This document shows, piece by piece, positions 42,990 to 55,687 of a DNA stretch of 64,000 nt. The stretch is from Amaurobius ferox. Taxonomy: Eukaryota; Arthropoda; Arachnida; Araneae; Amaurobiidae. The notes beneath the pieces were generated by a model. The model saw nothing but the letters and a program-made list of their open reading frames with translations. It made no database searches and had not been told where the DNA came from. The translations under genes and the position numbers were made by a program. The stretch lies in the NCBI GenBank assembly GCA_951213105.1, contig OX578144.1, positions 85,201,015 to 85,265,014 on the forward strand, written 5' to 3'. Every line of letters starts with the position of its first letter. The first letter of the stretch is position 1.

Positions 42990-44290
42990 AACACTTTACA
43001 ACAAAGTTGAAAAGTGTTTATAACTTTGTTCATTCATTCTGTCTGTCTGTGTCTATCTGTCTGTTCGTTAGCAAGATAACTGCCGTAAAAATGACAATCA
43101 AAATGAAATTTTAATATGTTGTTCAGACGGTCTGTAGGACCTATGGGAATATAAATGAATAATATCACCCATTTAGTTTTGGATTGAACCCGGGTTGAAA
43201 AAATGAAATACATTGAGCCCTATGGGACCTAATTTTTCAAACATTTTTTAAGCGGATTTAAAATTCACAAATTGCTTCGAAAATTTTAGGTAATATTCAA
43301 ATTGTTCCATAAAATATATAAAAAAAAATTCAGCGAAATATATTCAGTAGTTTTTTAAATAAAAATTAAAATAATAATTACACCTCTTATATGAAACGAT
43401 CACGTGACCATGATATGAAACGATCACATGACGCACTTCAAAATGATATATGGCATCCATCTTGTTTCAAAATCGTGATTTTTTTAAGTTCTTTTTAATT
43501 CATATTGAGTGTTGTATCCGTCCTAAAACTACTTTATTTTTGCTTAAATTCTGTGCATCTGCATACTGAAACAACGCAATGACAATATATTTGAGTTTAA
43601 ATGCTCATCTAAATTTGATTATTTCTACAACTAAGCCTATTTTTCACCTATGTAAAATGTAAACAGCAAAATATGTAGACTGAGTTGTACTAGAATTCCT
43701 TTATTTTTTTAACACAAAATAATTTAGTCCATGGAGTCTGCATGGCTGATATGAATGAAATATTAATTGATTTTATAAGGAGAGGGACTTTTTTCGATGA
43801 AGTTTTAAGCATAGAGTTTAATTATTTGTAGCTCCATGGTCTTAAATAAAATGTTTAAATAAAATAAATTATTATAGTATTGTGATAAATGAAATGAATG
43901 GGAGAAAGTTATGAATGAAATCCTGTTTTTATAGAGAGATCCAGGCGTGTTATTTTTTCTATGACGTCATTTGAATTCATTTCATTTGTTTTCGATGAAG
44001 TTTTCAAATATAATAAATTATCGTAGTATTATGATAATTCTAAAACTATTACCAAGGAATGTATAACATTTTAGAGATGTTTAAACCAGGCAATTTATAT
44101 TTCAATGCCGTCATTTGAATGAAATTCATTTTTTTCGATGAAGGTTTAAGTTTTCAAATATAATAAATTAATGCAGTATTGTGATAAGTTTAAAAATATT
44201 ACAGAGGAATGTATTGCATTTTAGACTTGCTTAAATAAAATTGCATTGAAGTTGGAAAGTGTTTCATAATCAATGCTTTAAGCATGATTG
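42990..44290 (-). mobile_element. Family C element, full-length copy
   Basis: Minus-oriented. 5' end at the right: hairpin GATCAATCATGCTTAAAGCA region (44263-44290) followed inwards by AACACTTTCCAAC. 3' end at the left: hairpin 42990-43018 with (CTGT)n just inside. Thus it has the same plan as families A and B with different sequence. About 1.3 kb, no coding region. Confidence 0.7.
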
Positions 44291-45104
44291 ATCTTTTTTG
44301 TTAATTCATATTGAGTGTTGTATCCGTCCTAAAACCACTTTATTTTTTTTTAAATTCTGTGCATCTACACACTGAAACAACGCAATGACAATATATTTGA
44401 GTTTAAATGCTCATCTAAATTTGATTTTTTCTACAACGAAGCCTATTTTTCACTTATGTAAAATGAAAACAGCAAAATGTGGAGAATGAGTTGTATTGGA
44501 ATTATTGTATTTCTTTAACACAAAATTATTTAACTCATGGAGTCTGCATAGCTGATATGAATGAAATATTCATTGATTTTACAAAGAGTAGGACGATTTT
44601 TTTCGATGAAGTTTTAAGCATAGAGTTTAATTACTTGTAGCTCCATGGTCTTAATTTTTAAACAAAAAAAATTATTATAGTATTGTGATGAATGAAATGA
44701 ATGGGAAATTGTTTATGAATGAGATGCTGCTTTTATAGAGAGAGCCAGGCGTGTTATTTTTTCTATGACGTCATTTGAATTCATTTCATTTGTTTTCGAT
44801 GAAGTTTTCAAATATAATAAATTATCGTAGTATTATGATAATTCTAAAATTATTACCAAGGAATGTATCGCATTTTAGAAATGTTTAAACCAGGCAATTT
44901 ATATTTCAATGCAGTCATTTGAATGAAGTTCATTTTTTTCGATGAAGGTTTAAGTTTTAAAATATAATAAATTAATGTAGTATTCTGATAAGTTTTAAAA
45001 TATTACCGAGGAATGTATTGCATTTTAGAGATGTTTAAATAAAATTGCATTGAAGTTACAAAGTGTTTCATAATCAATGTTTTAAGCATAATTAATCTTT
45101 CTTG
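44291..45104 (-). mobile_element. Family C element, extra 5' part
   Basis: Repeats 43493-44290 with about 90 per cent identity by eye (TTTTCGATGAAG, AACAACGCAATGACAATATA and similar blocks). It ends at the right with its own 5' hairpin near 45072-45100 (AATGTTTTAAGCAT). Confidence 0.68.
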
Positions 45105-45213
45105 TTTTTATCCTTTGTGTTACTACGTTACACTAGGTAACGCAGATTAATCAGTAATTTTTACTTCTTTCATGTATTGCTCATCCTGTTCCTGACTGAA
45201 TTTCTTATTTATT

Positions 45214-46158
45214 ACTTTCCATATATATATAATGCATAAGGAAATTATTGCGACGTGGTCGAAAATTCGAATTCGAGTTTTCGACGAGATAGCACATTTC
45301 AAGAATCCCTGATAACGAATCAAACATTTTTGAGGTGATGTGTGTGTGTGTGTGTATGTTTGTGTGAGTGTATGTGTGTGTGTGTCAGTGAGACTCTGGA
45401 GACGATATCTCACGAACGAATGGAGGAATTCGAATGAAATTTGGTACAAAAATCACGATCCGTGAATAGTGGATGTCTATTGTTTTTAACCGCATTCGAA
45501 TGTTCAGAACCCCCTAAATTTTCGAGTGAAATTTTGAAAAAATCATCAAAAAATCAAAACCTTTAATAAATTTACTCAAATGGATATTTCTTATGTAATT
45601 TTTCCTTAGGAAACGATTGACATTAACTTTAGAAAGCTAGCATGAACCGTTTTCGAGATATTGTACATTTTTCAAATAAATTTATTAAAAAATCCCATAA
45701 ATTAAAAAAAATATAACAACTGTGGAGAAACATTTTCACTTCTCATATGCAATATCATGCGATGAATTTGGTGACATCATTCTGGTGGATCTAACTCATT
45801 CCATTCATAGGAAAAGATACTTTGAGTCATACATTTGTATTTGAACGCCAATAGTTATTTATTTGCTATAAGAATAACTTATTTCTCCGTCCATAACTCC
45901 GGCGAGATTTTGGTGAAGAATTTGGCGGATTGTTGCCAACTTGGCTACTCTTTTAAATGTTGCCAAATTAACGAAAATATCGCCAAATGGATAAAAATGA
46001 CGTTAAATCGATGAAAATGACGACTAATTAACGAAAATTCAATATCTTGGAAAGAATATAAGTATCTACTATAAGAATAATCTTCTTTTTGCTGTAAAAG
46101 TAGTAAATTCATTGCATTATATAAGGAAAGTCATGTGCTGCTCACATCAGATTTTTTT
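45214..46158 (-). mobile_element. Family A element, copy A8
   Basis: 3' hairpin at 45214-45246 (right arm altered to AAGGAAATT), GT microsatellite 45337-45385, GGCGA section 45900-45985, 5' end CATCAGA near 46145-46151. It shares its 5' third almost perfectly with A7. Confidence 0.83.
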
Positions 46159-46490
46159 TATTGTACGCATGACATCAAAGAACGAAGACAATTAGCTTTA
46201 AATATATAATTTTTATATTAATAATACTTTTAGTGTAATTAAATGATTTTATCTCATATCATTGTAACAACAGTTGTATGTACAGAAATGTTGTAACAAC
46301 AGTTGTGTGTACAGAAATATTTCCTAAAATGCAGGTGGTATTAAAAAGCAAGATTTGACAGTGGTCTTCTGCAACACTATAACAGATATGTTTCGAACAA
46401 CATTGAACTTCCCCGCATACTTATCGCCTCTCCCGCATCATATTTGAAATTCGAACGGAATAGCTGTAGATACGAAAGTTGGATACGGTT
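46004..46490. repeat. Near-identical duplicated block, copy 2
   Basis: See 41804-42290. Confidence 0.9.
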
Positions 46491-47020
46491 TAGTACATGT
46501 TGCAATATTGAGACATTATTAAATATGAGGAAAATGAGATCTAGAAAATAAAATAAGATAAATCAACCGCTATTATTTCTAGTTCTGTAACCTACAGGAA
46601 ATTTTTGTGTTAAAAAAAAAAATCACTATTATTTAACCAAGCGTTCAAGTCGTATTAATGGGAACTAGCCAGACTGGAGACGTTATGCTCAGAATGGAAA
46701 AAATAATAGTAAAACAATTATGTACACACATTTACATCACAAACACTTACCCACACACAGGCAGACACCTACAAATACACACGTCATATATCACCCCAAA
46801 ATCGATCGATTCGAGTTCAGGGATACTTGATACGTGCTTTTTCGTCGAAAATTGAATTCGAATTATCAACTCTTATGTATACAGGGAAAGTATTTAAATT
46901 CAGTTTTCTATGTTAAACACTAGAACGATTGATGGTAAGTTACTGTTACTACCATTATAAAGAAAAATTATTAAAAAATGTAATTTTTATAATAAATTAA
47001 GATTTACTGAAAATAGCTGT
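46491..47020. repeat. Segment present only in the second duplicate
   Basis: About 530 bases absent between 42290 and 42298. It contains a diverged A/B-like 3' end: CA-rich 46718-46780, then GATTCGAGTTCAGGGATACT, TCGTCGAAAAT and ACAGGGAAAGTA near 46875-46887. It may be an insertion in copy 2 or a deletion from copy 1. Confidence 0.5.
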
Positions 47021-47221
47021 TATTCAACATTGAAACTGCACATTAATTCCGATCTAATAGAAATAACAATCAATTCATACATCTGATTATTCTCAGACCA
47101 TAGGTAAATAAAGTTCATAAAAAATAGAATCCAATGCCTGTGCCCACAGATCCTACAGTGCATTGATTGTAGATGATGATCTTGTGAGCGTTGAAATCAC
47201 TCAGTTACTGAACTGCGTTTT

Positions 47222-48165
47222 TAACAAACTTTGCAACTTTGCAACAAAGTTGAAAATTGTTTATGACTTTGTAACACTTTACAAGAAAGTTGAAAAATGT
47301 TTATGACTTTGTTCATTCTGTCTGTCTGTCTGTCTGTCTGTCTGTCCGTTAGGAAGATAACATCGTAAAAATGACTTAATCAAAATGAAATTTTAGTATG
47401 TTGTTCTGACAGTCTGTAGGACCTATGAGATTATAAATGAATAATATCACCCAATTAGTTTTGGAGTGAACCCGGGTTGAAAATACATTGAGCCCTGTGG
47501 GACCTAATTTTTCAAACATTTTTAAGCGGATTTAAAATTCACAAATTGCTTCGAAAATTTTAGGTAATATTCAAATTGTTCCAGAAAATATATAAAAGAA
47601 AATTCATCAAAATGTATTCAGTAGTTTTTTAAGTAGAAATTAAAATAATAATTACACCTCTTATATGAAGCGATCACGTGATCATGATATCAAAAGATCA
47701 CGTGACCAACTTCAAAATGAAATATGGCATCCATCTTGTCTCAAAATTGTGATTTTTAAATTTCTTTTTAATTCATATTGAGAACTGTATCCGTCTTAAA
47801 ACCGCCTTATTTTTGCTTAAATTCTGTGCATCTACATACTGAAACAACGCAATTACAATATATTTGAGTTCAAAGGATCATCCAAATTTGATTATTTCTA
47901 CAACGAATCCTATTTTTCACTTATGTAAAATGTAAATATGTAGAATATGTTGTATGAGAATTGCTGTATTTCTTTAACGCAAAGTTATTTAGCTCATGGA
48001 GTCGGTATAGCTGATATGACTGAAATATTCATTAATTTTACAAAGAGAAGGACGACTTTTTTCGATGAAGTTTTAAGCATAGAGTTTAATTACTCGTAGC
48101 TCCATGGTCTTAATTTTTAAATAAAATAAATTATTATAGTATTGTGCTGAATGAAATTAAGCAAT
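47222..48165 (-). mobile_element. Family C element, partial copy in the second duplicate
   Basis: 3' hairpin region is itself duplicated (47236-47260 and 47270-47300), then (CTGT)n, then the body matching 43040-43870. The 5' end is missing; similarity stops near 48165. Confidence 0.65.
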
Positions 48166-49442
48166 TTTTCTGTTATTTCGTGTATTACCAAGTTTCTATG
48201 TTTCGTTTATCGCATCTCCCATATGTTACAAAAATGTCGGTGTCGCAACTAGCTTCAAGTAATTTTATATTTCGCTGAAAACATTATTTGTGTAATAAAA
48301 TAGAAGTTTCCCAAAATAAATGGAAATTAGATATTTCTCAATTCATATTATCAGGGGATATATTTTACTACATTATCTTTCAATTCTTCTGACACATATT
48401 AACTTAATGTCAAGGATACGATGCACTTTCTTCAGAATTTTACAAACACTTTTCCAAACTTAAATTAAACGGTTCACAATTAGGAAAATTAATTTCCTTA
48501 ATTAGATTGTTCGCAGATAAAGAAAATTAACCCTTGCGGAAAGACTGCTTTGAATGATAATTTGATAATTATCAAAGAACAAAGTTAAATTGCGCAAGAA
48601 ATACACTTGAGAAGAAACTCTATTATAAGTAAAACAATCAATATTTGTCGTTCAATGTTTGTTGAAAGTGAATTTTTTTAATGGTGTTTCTAGTAACCAC
48701 TTAAAATAAAATATAAAGAATCTATTCATTTAAAGGGGTGGTAAGAAATAAAATGTTTTGGTTATAAAATAAATTCAAAAACCACTTTATGATTTGAAAA
48801 TTGAATTTATATTTAGGAGAAAATTGTAAAAAAAATTAGTTGTGGAATGTTTTCATTTTATGGATGTCGCAGATCAAAATATAATAATTATCAATCGAAA
48901 ACAAAAGTATAATTTTAAGCGACACAATGACCTAAAACTAAGCACAGATGATTTAACAGAACTGACGGGACAGATGCAGTTTTCAAAAGTTTGTATTATA
49001 GGATGTGTTCATAATAAAATTTCAAATTGCTGAAAACATTAAAAACACAGAACGAAATTCTAAACTTGCGCTATTTATTTTTGCAGTGGAACAATTTGTG
49101 ATTTTTATATATTTGCATTACGGGAATTTAAACTGACAAATGATCTCGAAATCAGATAAAGAAAGGCAAAGAGATAACGAGTTTTCTAATATTTATACAA
49201 TTTTGAGTGTGATGTAAAATAGACTATTAAACCAATGAATTTGTAAAATAATTACGTCTAAACGCACTAAGAAATATATCCCAGAATATAGTAATGATAT
49301 ATCTGAAGTTAGAATACAATAATTGGCTGTGTAAAATTAAATTTCACTTTTAATCACGGACAGAGTTTGGTAAATTATCTATTCCATTTAAAAAATATCC
49401 CCACTGTGATCATATTGAACTAATATATATTTTTCTTTGGGG
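48166..49442. other. No recognisable feature
   Basis: AT-rich; a 63-codon open stretch at 48842-49033 has no known motif. Confidence 0.45.
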
Positions 49443-50569
49443 TGTTGCAAACTAGCTTCTATTATAAATACCGCTCTGCCCCCTGCTCGGTATGCTAGCC
49501 AACCACTGTAACTCGCTGACGCTCGCTGGATCACTTCGCGAGCACTTTAGTGCCACCTGTTACGCAGGCGCAATACGCCTCTGGGGACCGTCCTTTATTA
49601 ACTGACATTCACCATCCCCGGAACTCGCTTGTCGAGTTATTTCTTCGGCTCACACGATCTCATACTTGTCCTGTGCTCGCTGACGCTTTTACCCCTTGCT
49701 CGCTACTCTCGCCAGCATCCGTTACTCGCTTTACTTTCTACTCGTTGACGCTCGCTGATCACGCTTAACGGATATTTTAGTGCTACCTGCTACGTAGGCA
49801 TAATATGTCCATTGGGCTCCACACCCTGCTCACTGAGCTCGCGTCGCGAGCACGTTAGTGCCACCTGCTACGCATGAGTATTACGCAAATTGGGGCAGAC
49901 GTAATATGCTTGTTGTGCTCCGACTTGTCTCGTTACACTTGCCAACCTCCATGATTCGCTAACGTTAACTTCACGAGCATTTTAGTACTACCTCCTACAC
50001 AGGTGTAATACTTCCGTTGGGGACCATCCCTGATTGACTGATTGATTGACATTCACCAGCCCTGGAACTCGCTTTGCCAGTTATTTCAACTCGGCCTGCT
50101 CACACGACCTCTTACTTATTTTGTTCTCTCTGACGCTTTCACCCCTTGTTCGCCACGTTCGTCAGAACCCGCGAACTTACTCGCTAATTCTCGATTTATT
50201 GCCGTCTGCCATACAGGCGTATTACACATGCTGGAGACCGCCCCTCATTAACTGACATTTTCTAGCTTTGGTGTTATTCTCCAGTCTTTGCGAGTTCTTT
50301 CACGCCGACTGGAGCACATGAATGAGTACGTTTCCTGTGCTCACTGAAACTCATAAAACTCCAAGATTCCACCATCGGAGACCAATATTTCAACATCGGA
50401 AACCAAGATTTCACCATATCATTAATTGAAGTTCGCCGTATGCGTGATGCACCAGTTGGTAAGTACTTCGTCCCCTTATTCATCAAGCTTGAGCTCCCAA
50501 CTCACTATGCTCGTTTCGTGAGTTGGGAGGATTCGTCTCCTAAATTCTGGCGCAATCTATGTCATGACA
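49443..50569 (-). repeat. Candidate LTR (solo or 3'), 1127 bases
   Basis: On the minus strand it starts TGTCATGACATAGATTGCGC directly after a purine run (AAAAGGAGG) and could end AGTTTGCAACA, giving TG..CA ends. It is GC-richer than its surroundings and contains five degenerate repeats of TTAGTGCCACCTGCTACG..GGCG (near 49545, 49783, 49857, 49983 and 50197) plus repeated CTCGCTGACGCT. No coding region. I found no partner LTR or target duplication, so the left edge is a guess. Confidence 0.4.
50494..50529. repeat. Perfect 12-base hairpin near the candidate LTR start
   Basis: CTCCCAACTCAC, 12-base loop, GTGAGTTGGGAG. Lies about 40 bases inside the proposed LTR start in element sense. Confidence 0.8.
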
Positions 50570-50582
50570 CCTCCTTTTAAGA
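50570..50582 (-). promoter_or_regulatory. Candidate polypurine tract
   Basis: Minus-strand TCTTAAAAGGAGG immediately before TGTCATGACATAG. Confidence 0.45.
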
Positions 50583-50703
50583 ACGAATGTTCTTATACAG
50601 TGTTCGAATGCTCGTAATACAGTGACAAAATATCGTGTTACGCTTTCAGTATAGAGATATTTACAACAATGAAACATATAATTGTTGTGGAATATAACAA
50701 TTA

Positions 50704-51910
50704 CACTCAGGTGCCAAAAGTCACGGGATACCTCTCTAATATCGTGCTGGGGCTCCTTTAGCTCGGAAAAAGTGCAGCAACTTGACGTAGCATGGACTCA
50801 ACTAGTCGGAGGATGTTTCCAGGATAAATGTTCAGCCATGCTGTCTCTATAGCAGCCCTTAATTGCATTGTTTTTCGGTACGAGCTGCTCTTTTGATCAT
50901 AACCCAGATAGGTCCCAAGGGTTTCATTTAGGCGATAAAGGTGGCCAAATTATGTGCTGGAACTGTTGAGGATGCTCCTCAAACCCATCACGAGCAAGAT
51001 GGGTCCCTGTGACACGGAACATTATCATCCTGGAACATTCCATTGTTATTGGGGAACGTGAAGTCCATCATAAACGGCTACAAAAGATCATCATACAGCT
51101 GAACATAGCGATTTCCTGTCAATGACCGGTTCAATTTGAGTAGAGGACAAAACCCATACCAAGAAAATGCTCTTCACACCATTGTGGAACCACCACTAGC
51201 TTGCACAGTGCCTTGGTGACAAATTGGATCCATAGCCTCATGGGGTTTGAGCTATACACGAGAGCGATCACCAGCTCGTGCCAACTAGAAACGTGACTCA
51301 TCGGATCACGCTACTTTCTTCCATCTATCTAGGATTCAATGCAGGTGTTCGCAAGCCCAGGTGATTCCCTGAAGCAAATGATGTGTTGTGAGTAAAGGTA
51401 CTCGAGTCGGTCTTCAGCTGCCATATCCCATCAACGCCAAATTTCGCAGCACAGACCTCACAGATACACTTCTAGTATATCCCTTATTAAATGCGGTAGT
51501 CAGTTGACGCAGTGTCGTTCGTCTATTAGCACGGACGCTTCTATTCAGACGGTGCTAGTCTCGATCATTCAACAGACGTGGCCGTCCACTGATTTATCCT
51601 TTGTGGAAAATAATGCCTTCTATGAAGTAATCCCGATACATTCTCGTTACTGTCGAACGAGAAATCTTCAAAGTCTCACCATCTTACGAAATGCTGTGCC
51701 CGTATGCTGAGCTCCAACTACCATTCCACGTTCAAACTCGGTTAATTCCTATCATGTAGCTATTATCACGTTATTTAACGTTTCATAAGACATCCAAGAG
51801 TCCGACAGACAACACTGACAACCATCTGATTCTTTATGCGCTTTTAACGCGATGCGAGCGCCACTTGTAAATTTGCATACTGCTGTCCCATGAATTTTGG
51901 AACATAAGTG
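50704..51910 (-). mobile_element. Tc1-like transposon, inactive, 1207 bases
   Basis: Imperfect terminal inverted repeats CACTCAGGTGCCAAAAGTCA and CACTTATGTTCCAAAATTCA, flanked by TA on both sides. On the minus strand broken frames read FERGMVVGA (HTH region), SVRANRRTTLRQLTTAF, SDESRF (first catalytic Asp block), FQDDNVPCHRD (second) and LGPIW (third block, altered). This is the D..D..D/E order of Tc1-type transposases. Many stops and frameshifts make it dead. Confidence 0.8.
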
Positions 51911-51912
51911 TA

Positions 51913-52540
51913 TATTGTAATGTTTATGACAACAATAGTTTCTAATTTTCGCCAGTAAAGAAGAACATTTTGCATGATAAGTACATAAAAAATTGAATAA
52001 CTCATTACCTAAATCTAATTTTATAAAAAGGGATTCGTCCTACAAAAATTCAACTATGTAAGTACATGCAACCGAAATTTTGAGTTCTTGCTATTGCTGG
52101 TCTATCCAGAACGTGAACGAAAATTCTTATTTTGAATTTGTCAATAAATATTTTCTGAACTAAATTCTTAATTGAAAAACGGTTTATATCAGCGTGTTTC
52201 TCTAATACTTATCGACAAATGTACCAAATTTCATATTTTGTTTGTAATAGATTTTGCGCTACGTCGCAATGAAACTTGAGAAACGTGAAATTTGTAAAAC
52301 GGAAGCGGCGGCGTCAGCAACTTTCTTTTTAATACAGAGAGAGATATTATATTTAGCTATAATTTTAGCTTAATAAGTTCAGGATTCTCGCAACAATGTC
52401 GACAATATCTAGTGTCTCGACCGTCCCCTGTAACTGCCCCATACTCTTTGGGTGAGCTGGACGACATGGGTAATAAATAAAAAAATACCTTGTGGTATTT
52501 TCATGCATTTTATTCTGTAGTAAATACTTATAAGTCAGTA
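51913..52540. other. No gene seen
   Basis: AT-rich; around 52200-52345 text of the kind found at element tails (TACCAAATTTCATATTTTGT, then AATACAGAGAGAGATATT). Confidence 0.4.
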
Positions 52541-52544
52541 TCAA

Positions 52545-53310
52545 ATTTCTTGAACTGGAGACGTATTTAGCTCAATGCTATGATACTCATTCCATGCAAT
52601 GGGTCCTAGATCAAATCCCTACATTGCCAACTTAGTGATATCGTTTTCTTATTACATTGGTGATATCGGCTGAACACGAAATATCCTTCGCTTTATCATC
52701 TCTAATTATTTAACATTTTATAAATTGTATATAGATATAAATGCACTTTCTATATTTCCCATTAGATGGCACAAGTAGACAATTGAACGAAGGATACAAC
52801 TCTGTCGCACTCGTCTACAGTTCATCAACCTCGTATTTGGTCCTATTATTCTAAAAGTACGCCTCTCTCTACCACTTATCGGTTGAATGCCTCTATTGTA
52901 AGCTAACAACAGCCTCCTTTGGTAATCAACAACTGAATTGGAGAGGCAGTGTTATAGAGAGCGCTCATAAGGCAATAATAAATGCCTTGAACTGCAGACA
53001 TCATTAGCTAAACACTATGATACTTAGATAAAACCAAGAACAAAACGTTTTTAAAAAACGAAATGTCTTTTATATAACATCCTAAAAGACGAACAAAAAT
53101 CTTACACGTACAAAAATTTTTGTACGTCTTTTAAGATGTTAAATAAAAGACCTTTCGTATTTTAAAAACGCTTTGTTCTTGGTTTTGTCTATTGTATGCA
53201 GACGTGGTGCCAATCTTGACTATGATACTTTTCTACTATGCTTTCTGCCTGGGACCAAATCGCTGCACTGGTAAGTTTGTGATTTCGCCTTGTCATTGTA
53301 ATTTTTTTTC
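52545..53310 (+). repeat. Tandem pair of a tRNA-like repeat, second copy interrupted
   Basis: Copy 1 (52555-52650) reads GAACTGGAGACGTATTTAGC then TCAATGC.ATGATACT and GGTCC.AGATCAAATCCC; copy 2 (52985-53290) reads GAACTGCAGACATCATTAGC, ACTATGATACTT, and GGGACCAAATCGC. TTAGCTCAATGC and GATCAAATCCC could be worn A and B boxes. Copy 2 holds the foldback element below and CTATGATACTT occurs on both sides of it. Confidence 0.4.
53030..53186. mobile_element. Foldback (hairpin) MITE, 157 bases
   Basis: Begins AAAACCAAGAACAAAACG and ends with its reverse complement CTTTGTTCTTGGTTTT; the two halves pair along nearly their full length, with the centre CGTACAAAAATTTTTGTACG a perfect 20-base palindrome. 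About 75-base arms with a few mismatches. Confidence 0.85.
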
Positions 53311-54154
53311 ACTAATGAAGAAATATTAATATTACATTGAGATTATGCTTTCCGTACCTAATTTCAAACAAAATTGATTTATAATTAAAGTGCATTTAAA
53401 AGATCTTCATGTTGTGAATTACGGGACATATTTTAAAAATACATATTAAAATATAAATGGGATAATATACGTGTAAAAAGTGAAATATTTTATTTATACT
53501 TAAAGTATAAGAGAAAAGCAACGTACAATTTTAGGAACTATGTAAACACGTAGAAAATAAATCTGTTTTTCAAAATTTGTATTTAGATTTATGAGTACTT
53601 TATTTCAAAAGAAAAGCATTTGCTAAAAATAGAATCTTCACACATTTACTGCTAGCTATAAAATAAGCTAGTTTCAACTTGTTATAACTTGTTTTCAAAA
53701 TTAATTATGCTTTTACTGAAGAAAATGAGAAACGTTTCTTAAAGTACAATATTTTGATGAAAATGTATGATGAAAATATGAGATGGAAAATATATTTTTA
53801 TTTCTAATTTGCCAATGTATTCTAATTTTGTTTTCCTTCTTGAATTTTTATTTATGAGTTTTGGAGCGTGAAAATATTGTTTCAGATTTTATTGGATTAT
53901 ACATTATAAAAATTTGATGTGGCTAGGTCCAGGACTTCTAATAAATACTGATCACAAATGTTTGTCTACATACAAATTTGAAATTAAAGTTCGTTAGTAT
54001 TATATATTTCAAGTATGCATAGTTTTGTTTTAATCTAGCTTCTTATTAATTTATTTTATATGCAGTATAGGTGCTTTATTTATATTGATTGACATTTGTA
54101 ATAGATATCTAATAATCAAACCTTAATATACACTTATTTTGTTTATATGTCTAA
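53311..54154. other. No recognisable feature
   Basis: AT-rich, nothing coding. Confidence 0.45.
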
Positions 54155-54560
54155 AAAAATATATGGCGTGGGTAGCACATGACTATCCCAACAGGCTAAA
54201 ACTCATTTTTTCTCATCTTTCTTCATAATCCAATAAATTAAGTTTAATGCCCCAAAATGACACGGATATTTACTTAAAACTATATTCAACTTAAGTTTTG
54301 AAACATTTTCTTTATCTCCGACATAGTGCATTACAAAATATTGCCAGTTTTCAAAAATTACTTACAAACAATATATCTCGAGAACTATTGGACCTAGACA
54401 AATGGGTTTGGCCTTATTCATTTTGTTGTGAAAAATTATGTATGAAACACCGATTTTTTTTAGCACACTTTGTCTTTTATTTCTGATTTTAACGGTTTTA
54501 CAGGCCGTTTATCAAAAAAATGCAGCCGATATTTTTACAAAGGCACTTCCTATTGTACTA
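54155..54560 (+). mobile_element. Diverged family B-like element, 5' half
   Basis: TATGGCGTGGGTAGCACATG then ACTATCCCAACAGG, later ATATCTCGAGAACTATTGGA, CCTTATTCATTTTGTTGTGA and CAGGCCGTTTATCAAAAAAA in the same order as in B1-B7. The 3' half and hairpin are absent. Confidence 0.6.
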
Positions 54561-55680
54561 CATTATTTTAACAGTAATACTACCAACACCAGCCGATTAT
54601 TATCTTTGCAGTTTAAACTATTTTAAGTACCATCAATTGCATCAAAATAAAGAAAATCACAATGAGAAAAATACGTAATGTAATTTTGATTAACAGAAAT
54701 ATTACTAGTTTTAATACCATTTATGAACTGATTACTCCTTAAGTTAGCCAAGTCAACAATATACGGGTGATTTCTTAATACGTTTTGTTCAACCAAGTAA
54801 ATCATTAAAATATTCCACTGTTTATTGAAATTTCCTTCACAATTTTTGAATTCCTGGCAATAGAAATCCATTTTTGAAGGCTTAATTTTTTATGGGTTTG
54901 GGTACAATTAACTTCATTAATTTTAACAAAAAATGTATAAATATTTATAAAAAAATAATTAGTTGAACAATTTATCTTCTTACGCACAATTGGAAAAAAT
55001 TGAAACAAATTACAAAACAAAGCAAAATCCAAGTCTATGTTTAGAATTTCATAGTAAAAAAAAACAGAATCAGTATTGACGAATACATTTGTTCGTTTGT
55101 AATCCCTAGTGCCGACGATGTGGGGATGAAAACGAAAGTATTGGTGTCTGACCTATGGGTGACCATAGACCTTTTCCCCACAGGGGGAAACTCAAGGATA
55201 AAGCGTGTAATATGCACTATCCTGAGACTCGATTTTTGTGACCTTGAATCTCCAGAGGGGGGGAAAGCCCTTCTTACCCTCTCCTATGTGGCGCAGAGCC
55301 AGGCTTGTATAAATTGTTTATGAGACTGTTCAATACGCTGTAAAATAGGGTGTAAAAGAGGTCCCGTGGATTTTCTGAATAGGTACCCTAAAAGTTTTGT
55401 TGGCGGTACTGATAACCTCCCCCCCCCCCACACACACACACCTTTTTTTATAAATCTGAATCGTCCATATGGCAATAAATTAATTTGTTCAGATATAGTC
55501 CAACAATATAGCAAAAGTATTCAAAAAGCCCAAAATTAAAATCTTATTTAAGAACATGTAATAATACTAATGGTAATGGTATTATTTATTGTTTTATTCT
55601 GTGAATTTAACATTATCCTCTCAAATGAAAGATATTCTTGCAAAATAAAATCTATTTTCACAGAAATACAACTTATTAAA
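54561..55680. other. No gene supported; C-run with CA repeat
   Basis: AT-rich with a GC-richer patch 55110-55320 that I cannot identify, and CCTCCCCCCCCCC followed by (CA)n at 55418-55441. Confidence 0.4.
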
Positions 55681-55687
55681 ATTTGAA

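Noticed and set aside
55120..55323. Possible small host gene in a GC-richer patch
   Set aside because: 67 codons without a motif, overlapping a longer minus-strand open stretch; not enough to call.
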